A DNA stretch of 45,861 nucleotides from Kiritimatiellia bacterium. GTDB lineage: Bacteria; Verrucomicrobiota; Kiritimatiellia; SLAD01. The notes beneath the pieces are model-generated. The model was not told where the DNA came from. It saw nothing but the letters and a program-made list of their open reading frames with translations, and did no database searches. Both the position numbers and the translations under genes were made by a program. Position 1 is the first letter of the stretch. Every line of letters begins with the position of its first letter. The stretch lies in the NCBI GenBank assembly GCA_007134735.1, contig SLKG01000066.1, positions 1 to 45,861 of the forward strand, read 5' to 3'. Positions 22,060 through 30,425 of the stretch are shown here, piece by piece.

Positions 22060-23949
22060 CTACCTCTCCCGGATACGCACGCGGGCAATGCGGATTTCCC
22101 CGTTACCCAGGTAGTGCACGCGGGGCTCCACGGAAAGGTAATCATCCACTTCGAACTCCATGCGCACGGTATGCCAGGGCGTGGAGCCCGAAATCGTCCG
22201 GGAATCCAGGATCCACCGCGCATAGTCCGCGGCCAATTCCAGAACGGCAATCGGCGCATCATCCTCTTCGCCGTTTTCGGTGCGAACATCGAATTCGAGA
22301 ACGAACGAGCCCGGGAACATGCGCACATAACGACCGAACATCAGCAGATCCGGTTCGTCGGTTTCCTGCGCAACGCGTACCAGCGCGTTTTGGCGGTCCG
22401 GATCGACCAGATTCGTTCCGGTCAGGCGATGCATACGTTGTATCGCGATCACCGCATCAAAGGGGCCGGGATCGAAAGGCCGTAATTTGTAACGGTCGCC
22501 ATCGCGCGCGAGCATCACGGGCGTATGCGTATCGAAATAATGCAGAAGCGAAACATCGACGGCTCCAAGGTGACGCGCCACCAAGACGGAACCGTCCAAA
22601 CCGCGTTCGTTGAACACCATGTCGTTGATCGGCCAGGCGGAACGCGTAACCCGTTCGTGCATTATAATCAAGGTCTGCGGCGGAGCGGAGGCGATCGTGT
22701 CGAGCACACGTCCCCGCAACCGCGTGGTCTCCTGCAGGCGTTTGGTTTCCTGCGTGACAAATGACCACGAGCCCGCGCCGAACCATACCAGCACCACCGC
22801 GACCAGGGCGACGGCACGATATGCGGGTCGGGTCAACCAACGCCGCCGTATGGCGGCCAGCCCCATGGCCGCCGTCAGTATCATGACCGGCAGTGTCTCG
22901 AAATAGTAGTCCGGGCCGGCCTCGTTCCATCCGGAATACCAGAACGCCACATACCCGAACCAGACCATGAGCACGAGCCCGACCAACAGGACGCTCCACT
23001 TCCGGTCCCAGCCGATCACCGTCAATCCCGCCCACACGAGCAAGGAACCGGGAAATCCCCATAACCAGGTATCCAGCAATAGCACATTTTCCCATAGGGC
23101 GCTCAATCCCGCGCTCAACGTGTGCGTGACCGGCAATGGAAGGGGATAGACGGGATGATAATGCCGCAGGCCGAAGCCCAGGCGATCCGACGGATCAAAA
23201 TAGAGATACGTCATGGTCAGTGGATTTCCCACCGCCGCATAATTGTAGACCATGACGATCAGAACACCCACGGCGGCGGCCCCCGCGAAAAAACCGGCGC
23301 CTCGAATGCTCTGCCGATCCCTGCTTTCCCACACCGTCCACAACGCATGTACGCCCATCGGCAACGCCATCAGGACGGCGGTATATGTTCGATTCGTGAA
23401 AAGCCAGCCCCAAGCCAATCCTGCGATCACGGCCCACGCGTTGCCGCCGCCCTGCCGCCATGCCACATAAGCGCCCACCATCAGCGCCACGGCGACAAAC
23501 CCCGTCGCATGACTCAACATCGTGCCATACATGAACACATACCACGGCGAAAGGAACAAGAGAATCACCGCGAACAGGGACGACGCGCCGAGCCCGCGGG
23601 CGCACCACGCGGTCAGCGCCATGCCCAGTCCCGCGGCCAGCGCGATCGCCAGAAACGGGGAACCCATCCGGATTCCGAGCGCCAGCCACGCGGGATGGCC
23701 CGGAGGATACCGGGACAACCAGCCGACCTCTTCATCCATAATGATCATCGAATACAGGAAGGGCTCCGGGATGGTGGGCGTTTCCCTCCGGATCCGGCCC
23801 TCCGCGAACAAATGCGCCTGGAACAGATAGCTCTGTTCATCCGCGGTGACCGGCGCGTGATGATAGACGGCGCGCGCCATCCACCATGAGAGGCCCGTCA
23901 TCAAGAGGGCTCCAATGCATACGAGTATCGCTATGTGAGAACGCTTCAT
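22060..23949 (-). CDS. GT-C-type membrane glycosyltransferase with C-terminal beta-sandwich
   Basis: 629 residues. The N-terminal hydrophobic anchor is followed by a first periplasmic loop with TADEQSYLFQ (Asp37/Glu38), the acidic pair expected in GT-C enzymes that use polyprenyl-phosphate sugars. About ten more hydrophobic segments extend to residue 390. The soluble C-terminal part ends in a beta-rich region (GRYVRMFPGSFVLEFDVRTE) resembling carbohydrate-binding modules. It is a close paralogue of the gene upstream (23946-25865), overlapping it by four bases. Donor and acceptor are unknown. It converges on the UbiA-like gene. Confidence 0.75.
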   Translation of the reverse strand: MKRSHIAILVCIGALLMTGLSWWMARAVYHHAPVTADEQSYLFQAHLFAEGRIRRETPTIPEPFLYSMIIMDEEVGWLSRYPPGHPAWLALGIRMGSPFLAIALAAGLGMALTAWCARGLGASSLFAVILLFLSPWYVFMYGTMLSHATGFVAVALMVGAYVAWRQGGGNAWAVIAGLAWGWLFTNRTYTAVLMALPMGVHALWTVWESRDRQSIRGAGFFAGAAAVGVLIVMVYNYAAVGNPLTMTYLYFDPSDRLGFGLRHYHPVYPLPLPVTHTLSAGLSALWENVLLLDTWLWGFPGSLLVWAGLTVIGWDRKWSVLLVGLVLMVWFGYVAFWYSGWNEAGPDYYFETLPVMILTAAMGLAAIRRRWLTRPAYRAVALVAVVLVWFGAGSWSFVTQETKRLQETTRLRGRVLDTIASAPPQTLIIMHERVTRSAWPINDMVFNERGLDGSVLVARHLGAVDVSLLHYFDTHTPVMLARDGDRYKLRPFDPGPFDAVIAIQRMHRLTGTNLVDPDRQNALVRVAQETDEPDLLMFGRYVRMFPGSFVLEFDVRTENGEEDDAPIAVLELAADYARWILDSRTISGSTPWHTVRMEFEVDDYLSVEPRVHYLGNGEIRIARVRIRER

Positions 23950-25865
23950 TTGATTTCCGGATTATTACCGATGATTTCCCGTATGGCAACCCGATGGACT
24001 TGTATGTCGCCTTGCCGCAGGTAATCAATGCGGGGTTCGATTTCCGTGAACGAATCCGTTCGAAATCGAAGGACAATGGGTTCGTCCGCGGAAGCCTGTT
24101 CAATTTCCATTTCGGCCCGTATCTCGGCGCCCCGCCCTGATGCCACATCGAGCCGTGCCACGGCCCGTCCGGATCCCGGTTCCCGGGGTTCCGCGTCTAT
24201 GATGAATTCGACGGCAAATTCCCCGGGATAAATATGCAGATACCGTCCGAACAGCAACCAACCCGCCTCGTGTTCATCCGCCCGCGCCACCCGGATTACG
24301 CGCCTGTTGTCGTCGGGATCCGGCACATTCGCCCCGGTGAGCCGGTGCACGGAAGGAAGATGAAATTCCGCATTCAAGGGCTCCGGTGGATCCGCCGGAT
24401 CCAGTCTGAACCCATCGCGCCGGCGCCGCAGATAATACGGCTCGTACTCCGAGAAATAGCGCATGACGCTGATGTCCGCCTCGCCCAGACTGCGCGTCAG
24501 AATGGACGGCCCCTCCAAGCCACGAGGATTGAAATTAAGGCCCCCCGCCCAAAGCACACCCACCTGCCGATCGTCCACCATAACCAGTTTCCCCGGAGGA
24601 ATGGTTTGAATAAATTCGAGATACCGACCCAGCCGATCCGTGGCCCGCCTCAAAGACCGGATTTCACTTGCCCTATGATCCGATGACAGGAACAGCATGA
24701 GGATCATCAAAAGGAGCGCTGCGCTCCAGCGGACGATGGACCGGCGCGGCAACAGGTTTCCGACCCGGTATACACCGAAACCCGCCGTGATCATGATGAA
24801 GGGAAGCACTTCCACATAGTAGTTCGGGCCCGTGACATTCCAGCCCGGATACCAGAAGAACACATAACCCAGCGGCACCATGATCGCCGCCGCGAGAAAC
24901 AGCGGGCTCCAGCGACGATTCCAGCCGATCATGGCCAGCGCCGCCCAGGCCATCGCGGTCCCGCGAAAACCCCACAGCCAACGATCCAGCAGACGCACAT
25001 TGGTCCAGAGATCGGACAGCCCTTTCGTAAACGTATGCTCGACGGGTGACGGGTGGTGTGTGGTGACCATGAGATAATTGCGCCGACCGAATCCCAGCCC
25101 TTCGCTGGGATTATAATAGAGATAGGTCATGGTGAACGGGTCGCCCACCATCAGGTAATTGTATCCAAGCAGCGTAACGATCCCCAGCAGCGCGCTACCG
25201 GCAAAGGCCAAGGTTCCCTCCAGCGTCTTTCGGTCACGGGCGCGCGCCAACAGAATCAGACTGTGCACCGCAAAGGGAACCGCGATCAACAACGCCGTGT
25301 ACGTCCGATTATGAAATATCCAGCCCCACGCGAGACCCGCCGCCACCGCCCACCGCAGCGCGCCGCTCTGCCGCCACGCGATATAGGCCAGCACCATCAG
25401 CGCGGTGGCCAGGTATCCGCTGGTATGGCTCAAGAGCGTCCCATGCGTGAAGACGTAGAAGGGCGAGATCAACAACATCCCGGCAAGCAGGGCGGGCGGA
25501 AGGCCCAACCGGGCGCCGACCCGCGCGGTTATCCAGACGCCCAGCGCGGCCGCCCATGCAATCATCAGATACGGATCGCCAAGCCAGATACCCGGCGTCA
25601 GCCACACCGCATGTCCCGGCGGATAGCGCGAAAACCAACCGGCCTCCTCACGCTGAATAATCATCGGGAACAAGAACGCTTCCCGAAACGGCGGCGCCTC
25701 GCGTTTCAGTTGGCCTTCCGAAAACAGTTGCGCCTGGAACAGGTAGCTCAACTCGTCGGTGGTCAGCGGGGCGCGATGGAACACATTCACGCTCAACCAC
25801 AGGGACAGCGCGAACGCCATCACGGCAAAGACGCCAACCACACTCCAGGAAATTCGCATATTCAT
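23946..25865 (-). CDS. GT-C-type membrane glycosyltransferase, tandem paralogue
   Basis: 639 residues, the same layout as the downstream gene: signal-anchor, TTDELSYLFQ at residues 35-44 with the acidic pair at 37/38, SRYPPGHAVWL, HGTLLSHTSGYLATALM, NRTYTALLIAVPFAVH, LWGFRG, then a soluble C-terminus with LTGANVPDPDD and GRYLHIYPGEFAVEF beta-sandwich strands. The two proteins align along their full length, indicating a tandem duplication followed by divergence. It is the first gene of a two-gene minus-strand unit, divergent from 26032. The start ATG has a weak ribosome binding site. Confidence 0.75.
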   Translation of the reverse strand: MNMRISWSVVGVFAVMAFALSLWLSVNVFHRAPLTTDELSYLFQAQLFSEGQLKREAPPFREAFLFPMIIQREEAGWFSRYPPGHAVWLTPGIWLGDPYLMIAWAAALGVWITARVGARLGLPPALLAGMLLISPFYVFTHGTLLSHTSGYLATALMVLAYIAWRQSGALRWAVAAGLAWGWIFHNRTYTALLIAVPFAVHSLILLARARDRKTLEGTLAFAGSALLGIVTLLGYNYLMVGDPFTMTYLYYNPSEGLGFGRRNYLMVTTHHPSPVEHTFTKGLSDLWTNVRLLDRWLWGFRGTAMAWAALAMIGWNRRWSPLFLAAAIMVPLGYVFFWYPGWNVTGPNYYVEVLPFIMITAGFGVYRVGNLLPRRSIVRWSAALLLMILMLFLSSDHRASEIRSLRRATDRLGRYLEFIQTIPPGKLVMVDDRQVGVLWAGGLNFNPRGLEGPSILTRSLGEADISVMRYFSEYEPYYLRRRRDGFRLDPADPPEPLNAEFHLPSVHRLTGANVPDPDDNRRVIRVARADEHEAGWLLFGRYLHIYPGEFAVEFIIDAEPREPGSGRAVARLDVASGRGAEIRAEMEIEQASADEPIVLRFRTDSFTEIEPRIDYLRQGDIQVHRVAIREIIGNNPEIK

Positions 25866-25897
25866 GATTTCAGTTCCCGTCGGAAAAATATGATCTA

Positions 25898-25970
25898 AAC
25901 CGAATCGGTTCGTTTCATCAAAACAAATTCATCCGGATCGCCTGCCGTCAAGTAATGCGTTGACGCGTCA
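25898..25970. promoter_or_regulatory. divergent intergenic region with two short perfect palindromes
   Basis: Between the GT-C pair (minus) and the flippase-like gene (plus) lie AACCGAATCGGTT (25898-25910, perfect about a central A) and TGACGCGTCA (25961-25970, perfect). The second overlaps a possible plus-strand -35 (TTGACG, 25960-25965). Their placement suits regulator operators controlling both units, but short palindromes also occur by chance. Confidence 0.3.
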
Positions 25971-26031
25971 GGCCGACTTTAGTAAGGCACTCTGATCACG
26001 ATCGCCTGAATTTTCCGTCGACGGTCAACAC

Positions 26032-27009
26032 ATGAAAAAACACGCCACGACCATTCGTTTACTGATCAGCCTGGCCTTGTTCGCGGGGCTGCTTTACTGG
26101 ATCGGCATCGGATCGCTTCTGGACAGTTTCCGCGCCTTTCATCCGGGCTGGTATGCCCTGGCCGTTGCGCTCATCTTCTCGCATTTTTTCCTGCAGGCTT
26201 TTGTGCTGCGCACCCTGCTGCGCTCGAAAGCCATTTATGTACGGACGCGCAGCGTATTCCGCATCACGATGATCAGCTACTTTTTCGGATTCTTCCTTCC
26301 CGGCGGCATCGGCCCGGACCTGGTTCTCTGTTATAACCTGGTTCGCACCGCGGAAAAGAAGGAGGATGTGCTCAGTGCCGTCGTGTTTACGCGCATTTCC
26401 GTCTTGTTCATCATGGTGGCCTTCGCCTTCCTGTTCAGCTTCCTTCCGGTGGCCGCCGGGTTGCGCCTCCAATGGGTGACCGGTCTCATCGTGCTCGGTT
26501 TTCTCGGCTATTATTTCATCATGGCCAACAAGAACAGCCTGTCCCTGGCGCGCCGGCTCCTCAACTTCCTGAACCGGCATCACCTGACCCGCCTGCTGTA
26601 CAATACGTATTTCGCCCTTTCCGAATACGGGCGCGACCGTCACCTCGTCGCGAAGGTGCTCCCGTGGTTTATCACCTCGGCCTTTCTGAAAATTATCGTT
26701 GATTTCATTATCGCGCGCGCACTCGGGATTGATGTTCACCTGGCCTATTTCGTTATCTTCGTACCGCTCGTTTCGATCGCGGCCGTGATCCCGCTCACGT
26801 TCGCCGGGATCGGGATTCGTGAGGGATCGTTCGTCGGCCTGTTCGGCCTGGCGGGAGTGGATGCCGCGGACGCGTTTTCCATATCGGTCCTCTCGTTCAG
26901 CCTGAATTTCTGGCTGGCCCTGGCCGGGGTCCTGTTTTTCGCCATCCGGGGCTCCGGTATCATCACCGCGAAGACCATCAAGGCGGAAGAACGCGAGTCG
27001 ACGTCATGA
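26032..27009 (+). CDS. UPF0104 / lysylphosphatidylglycerol-synthase flippase-domain-like membrane protein
   Basis: 325 residues with about eight transmembrane segments. The LPG-synthase transmembrane-region family pattern is visible: an N-terminal LYWIGIGSLLDSF, the YFFGFFLPGGIGPDLV loop near residues 82-97, and IPLTFAGIGIREGSFVGLF near 250-268 (family GxxGxREG). Members are proposed to move lipids or lipid-linked sugars across the membrane and often sit next to GT-C or GT2 glycosyltransferases. Its stop overlaps the next gene (27006) by four bases, so both are made together. Its substrate is unknown. Confidence 0.8.
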   Translation: MKKHATTIRLLISLALFAGLLYWIGIGSLLDSFRAFHPGWYALAVALIFSHFFLQAFVLRTLLRSKAIYVRTRSVFRITMISYFFGFFLPGGIGPDLVLCYNLVRTAEKKEDVLSAVVFTRISVLFIMVAFAFLFSFLPVAAGLRLQWVTGLIVLGFLGYYFIMANKNSLSLARRLLNFLNRHHLTRLLYNTYFALSEYGRDRHLVAKVLPWFITSAFLKIIVDFIIARALGIDVHLAYFVIFVPLVSIAAVIPLTFAGIGIREGSFVGLFGLAGVDAADAFSISVLSFSLNFWLALAGVLFFAIRGSGIITAKTIKAEERESTS

Positions 27010-30000
27010 CCCCCGATCACGCGAAGAACCGCCACTCGGATTTCTGCCGCGGATTGTTTCGCCGATCCGTCCGGTGGGCGCCCGTGTTGCTGTTTCTCCT
27101 GGCCCTGTATCTGCGCACGGCGGGCCTTTCACACGATCTGCATTTGGGCAACGTCTATCATCCCGATACGCCCAAGCAAATCCGGGCCGCGGATCAGTTC
27201 CTGGCGGGGCTGTACCATGCGGAAACCGGCCATCCCGATTACGATGGGTATCCCTATTTCAACAGTCATCTGGTCGCCCTGCTCGCCCGGACCTGGCATA
27301 GGACGCAAACCTGTGTCCGCGCGCACCTGGGGCTGCCGTATGAACCGTTCGCGCCGTCCCTGCACGCCCTCTACTGGATGACGCGCCTTCTGAACGCGTT
27401 TCTGTCGGCGCTGGCCGTGCTGGTTCTTTACGCCATGGGAACCCGATTCTGGAACCGGCGCGCGGGACAGTTGGCGGCGCTGTTGCTGGCATTGTCCCCC
27501 GCCGATATCACGGCCGCTCATTTCGCGATGGGAGACACCACCGCGGCGTTCCTGGCCCTCGTCGCCGTGTACTTTGCCCTGCGGGCTTATCAGGATACGC
27601 GGGTCATTCATTATGCGCTTGGAGGTTTGTTCGCCGCGGCGTCCTTCTCGGCCAAATACCAGGGAGCCATGGTGTTGACGGCTTTCCTGGCGGCCCACCT
27701 GGCCCGGTATCCCCTCCGGGGACCGGCGTTCTCGACAAAATCCATTCGGCGCGGCCTGACGCTTATCGGCGTCTTCATCGCAGGCGTTTTCGGGACCACT
27801 CCCGCGCTGCTGGTCCGTCCGAGAGTCGCTTTCCAGCAGATACTTCAGTTCATCGATCACACCTCCGGTTACGGAATGCGCCAGGAAATCGCGGACATGA
27901 ACCTGTTCGAACAATTTATCGCCGGCCTGCGCATGAACCTGCCGGTCTTCATCGATATTCTCGGCCCGATAGCCGCTATCGCGGCGTTGATCGGCCTGAT
28001 CCTGGAATTCCGCAAACGGCGCATGTGGATTCTGGCTATCGTCCCGATCGTTTATCTGTTTGTGGGGCTGACCTTGAAACCGCTGGCGCATCCCACCTAT
28101 CACACGTTCGTCACCCCCATGATGTTCCTGGCGGCAGCCGTGGCGTTTGTCCGGCCTTTTGAATCCGCAAACCGGCGCCGTACGATCACCGTCCCGGTGC
28201 TGGCCTGCGCAGTACTTTCGATTCTGTACCTGGGCGACTATGCCCGAAGGGAACTTTTCTTCTTCCGCCATAATGACACCCGGCGCGTAGCCGAAACGTG
28301 GGCGCATGACAACATTCCCCCCGCCATCTTTCTGGACGCCCGCGCCTATACGTTCCCGAACGATCACTGGCGACAAGGTGGAAAGGATCGGCGGCATCGT
28401 GCGTTTGTGTTTGCGCGCGACCTGCGGGAAACCATAGCAACCGGGTTCAGGATGCATGACGTACGGTTCGAAACACACAAGCTGACGCCCTTTCGAAACT
28501 GGCCTGTTCGCTTCTTCATGCGCGACTCCGACCTGATCCGGGAAGGGTTCCATCCCCCACCCTTTCAGCCCATACCGGCCTCACGCATCGACAATATGAT
28601 CCCGGTGGATGCACCTACGCTGTACCGGAATCCCAGGGTGCTGGATGTGCTTCAGGGGCAACGTTACGAGTTCATTCTGGTCTCCCCCGAAAAATTGGAT
28701 CACATCCATGTGCTTGCCGGTACCCGCATTATTCCGGCGCGGATCAAAACCCGCATGGGAGGACACCGGCATCATCTGACACTCGGCAACCGGGACACAC
28801 GGCTCATTACGATCGATCATCCGCGCCCCGTGCGGATGCGTCGAAACCCCAATTATTTCTATCGATGCTCCATTCGCGTGCCTTTCGGGACCGCGCGTGT
28901 CATGGTCCTGACCACGCCGCGCGAGAAAGCCTGGGCTACTTTCTACGAGGGTGAATATGCCCGGGCCTACGACGCGCTTCAGCAAATCCCCTGTGGAGAA
29001 CGCGGACCCGCGGAAGAAGCCATACGCTTCATCAGCGGGCTGTTGACCGGGAACATGGATGCACCCGACGCACGCCGGATCATCTCCGGGACGCTCCTCG
29101 AAAAGCATTCGCTCAACACGGCGGAATTCTTCGATCTCTTCGGTGTGGCGGAAACCTATCTTCGGGATCTTCCCTATTATGCGTTCACCTTTGAGGATTT
29201 TATCGGTGCCCGAATCGATCTTCTTGCGGACGACGAACCGGTCGCGGCGCGCGATCTTGTCGAAATGGATGAACCCTATGCCCCGCAACTCGAATGGCAT
29301 ACGCCCTTCATGACGCTCGAACCGGGGGCCTCCATCGCGCGTATCCGGACAACCGATGTGGAGGCCCGGGGCTCCGTGCGCGTCCTCGATCCATTCGGCC
29401 GGGTGTTTGGAGAAACCGTGTTTACCACAGGTGCGCCGACCAACGTCGTGGATATTCCGTTTATCGTTTCCCGGCCGCAGGAGAAGATCCGGGTTCATCT
29501 CGCCACCGGGGAATCCATCGAGCGCGTCGTAAAGGAAATCGGTATCCGGCCGGATCCCGTGACCACCATGAATGCCTGGTTGAGGCTTCTTGACGGATTG
29601 ATCCGGGAGCAACCGCCGGAAACCCTCCATCCCCTCTTCTACCGGCCCTACCTTTTTCTCGGCAATCGCCTGGCGGCGGAAAATCGCCCCACCGAGGCAT
29701 TCGAATATTATGACGCAGCCCGGCGCGCCGATCCTGCGCGTTTGACGCCGTATCGGGAAATCGAACGCCTGCGCGGCCGCGTTTCATATTCCGATGAAGA
29801 AATCGAAGACCGTCTGACGCCCTACCGGGCGGTCGAAACGCATCTGGCCTGGTATCCGGCGCATGCGACCTTCAGAAACCATATACGGCTCACGGGCTTT
29901 CGCCGGGGTGACGATCCCGTCCGGCCCGGCGATTCCTTTCCCCTGAACGTGTATTGGCAACCCTTGCATCTGAATCAGGATCTCCACCGGATCGGCGTAT

Positions 30001-30341
30001 GGGTGCATTTCATCGATCGCGACACCGGCGCAACGGCCTTCCAGGGTGATCACCGATTCGCTCCGTCCATTCGGTACGTCTCTCCGCACGACCGTAATCA
30101 GTTAAACCGTCTCACGCAGAATTTCAGGCATACGACCGCCCTATTCCTGAATCCCGACCCGGACCATCTCCGCATTTATTTTCATCGCGTGAACATCCCG
30201 GCCCATGTTGCTCCGGGAACCTATCAGATCAAGGTCGGATTATGGATACCTCCCCAACGGCGCATTCTTCGCGTGTTGGAATCGGATCTACCGCATGATC
30301 GGCGCGGCGTGTTTCTGGGAGAAATATTGGTGGAAGAGTAA
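27006..30341 (+). CDS. giant GT-C-like membrane glycosyltransferase with TPR-like and C-terminal beta-sandwich domains
   Basis: 1111 residues. Residues 25-410 are a PMT/ArnT-like membrane core with a first-loop YHPDTPKQ (Asp54), NRRAGQLAALLLALSP and FAMGDTTAAFLALVAVYFALR. Residues 420-870 are soluble and of unknown fold. About 878-912 is a TPR-like helical pair (LFLGNRLAAENRPTEAFEYYDAA). About 955-1111 is a beta-sandwich (RLTGFRRG, VRPGDSFPLNVYWQ, FQGDHRF) shared with the protein encoded at 32686-35616. It is coupled to the UPF0104 gene and probably transfers a lipid-linked sugar outside the membrane; specificity is unknown. Confidence 0.75.
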   Translation: MTPDHAKNRHSDFCRGLFRRSVRWAPVLLFLLALYLRTAGLSHDLHLGNVYHPDTPKQIRAADQFLAGLYHAETGHPDYDGYPYFNSHLVALLARTWHRTQTCVRAHLGLPYEPFAPSLHALYWMTRLLNAFLSALAVLVLYAMGTRFWNRRAGQLAALLLALSPADITAAHFAMGDTTAAFLALVAVYFALRAYQDTRVIHYALGGLFAAASFSAKYQGAMVLTAFLAAHLARYPLRGPAFSTKSIRRGLTLIGVFIAGVFGTTPALLVRPRVAFQQILQFIDHTSGYGMRQEIADMNLFEQFIAGLRMNLPVFIDILGPIAAIAALIGLILEFRKRRMWILAIVPIVYLFVGLTLKPLAHPTYHTFVTPMMFLAAAVAFVRPFESANRRRTITVPVLACAVLSILYLGDYARRELFFFRHNDTRRVAETWAHDNIPPAIFLDARAYTFPNDHWRQGGKDRRHRAFVFARDLRETIATGFRMHDVRFETHKLTPFRNWPVRFFMRDSDLIREGFHPPPFQPIPASRIDNMIPVDAPTLYRNPRVLDVLQGQRYEFILVSPEKLDHIHVLAGTRIIPARIKTRMGGHRHHLTLGNRDTRLITIDHPRPVRMRRNPNYFYRCSIRVPFGTARVMVLTTPREKAWATFYEGEYARAYDALQQIPCGERGPAEEAIRFISGLLTGNMDAPDARRIISGTLLEKHSLNTAEFFDLFGVAETYLRDLPYYAFTFEDFIGARIDLLADDEPVAARDLVEMDEPYAPQLEWHTPFMTLEPGASIARIRTTDVEARGSVRVLDPFGRVFGETVFTTGAPTNVVDIPFIVSRPQEKIRVHLATGESIERVVKEIGIRPDPVTTMNAWLRLLDGLIREQPPETLHPLFYRPYLFLGNRLAAENRPTEAFEYYDAARRADPARLTPYREIERLRGRVSYSDEEIEDRLTPYRAVETHLAWYPAHATFRNHIRLTGFRRGDDPVRPGDSFPLNVYWQPLHLNQDLHRIGVWVHFIDRDTGATAFQGDHRFAPSIRYVSPHDRNQLNRLTQNFRHTTALFLNPDPDHLRIYFHRVNIPAHVAPGTYQIKVGLWIPPQRRILRVLESDLPHDRRGVFLGEILVEE

Positions 30342-30390
30342 CAAGCCGTACCGGGCTTGAAATTATGTTGTATCGGAAGCCGGGTCTTCC
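30342..30390 (+). other. paired hairpins between two GT-C genes
   Basis: Directly after the 27006-30341 stop is a perfect 6-bp stem CAAGCC/GGCTTG (30342-30347 with 30354-30359), then a second 5-bp stem GGAAG/CTTCC (30375-30379 with 30386-30390). Neither has a T-run. They may act as weak terminator or mRNA-end stabilisers separating the two transcription units. Confidence 0.4.
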
Positions 30391-30396
30391 TATAAG
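30368..30396 (+). promoter_or_regulatory. putative promoter for the 30426 gene
   Basis: TTGTAT (30368-30373), a 17-base spacer and TATAAG (30391-30396, five of six consensus bases) give a predicted start near 30403, leaving about 23 bases before the ATG at 30426. The -35 is weak. Confidence 0.4.
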
Positions 30397-30425
30397 GAGG
30401 GCGACAGGGGGACCCAGGTTGTCTT

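Noticed and set aside
27129-28553. 474-codon minus-strand frame opposite the giant GT-C gene
   Set aside because: Composition (Arg/Gln/Gly/His) and lack of hydrophobic or domain pattern mark it as a shadow of the plus-strand membrane protein.
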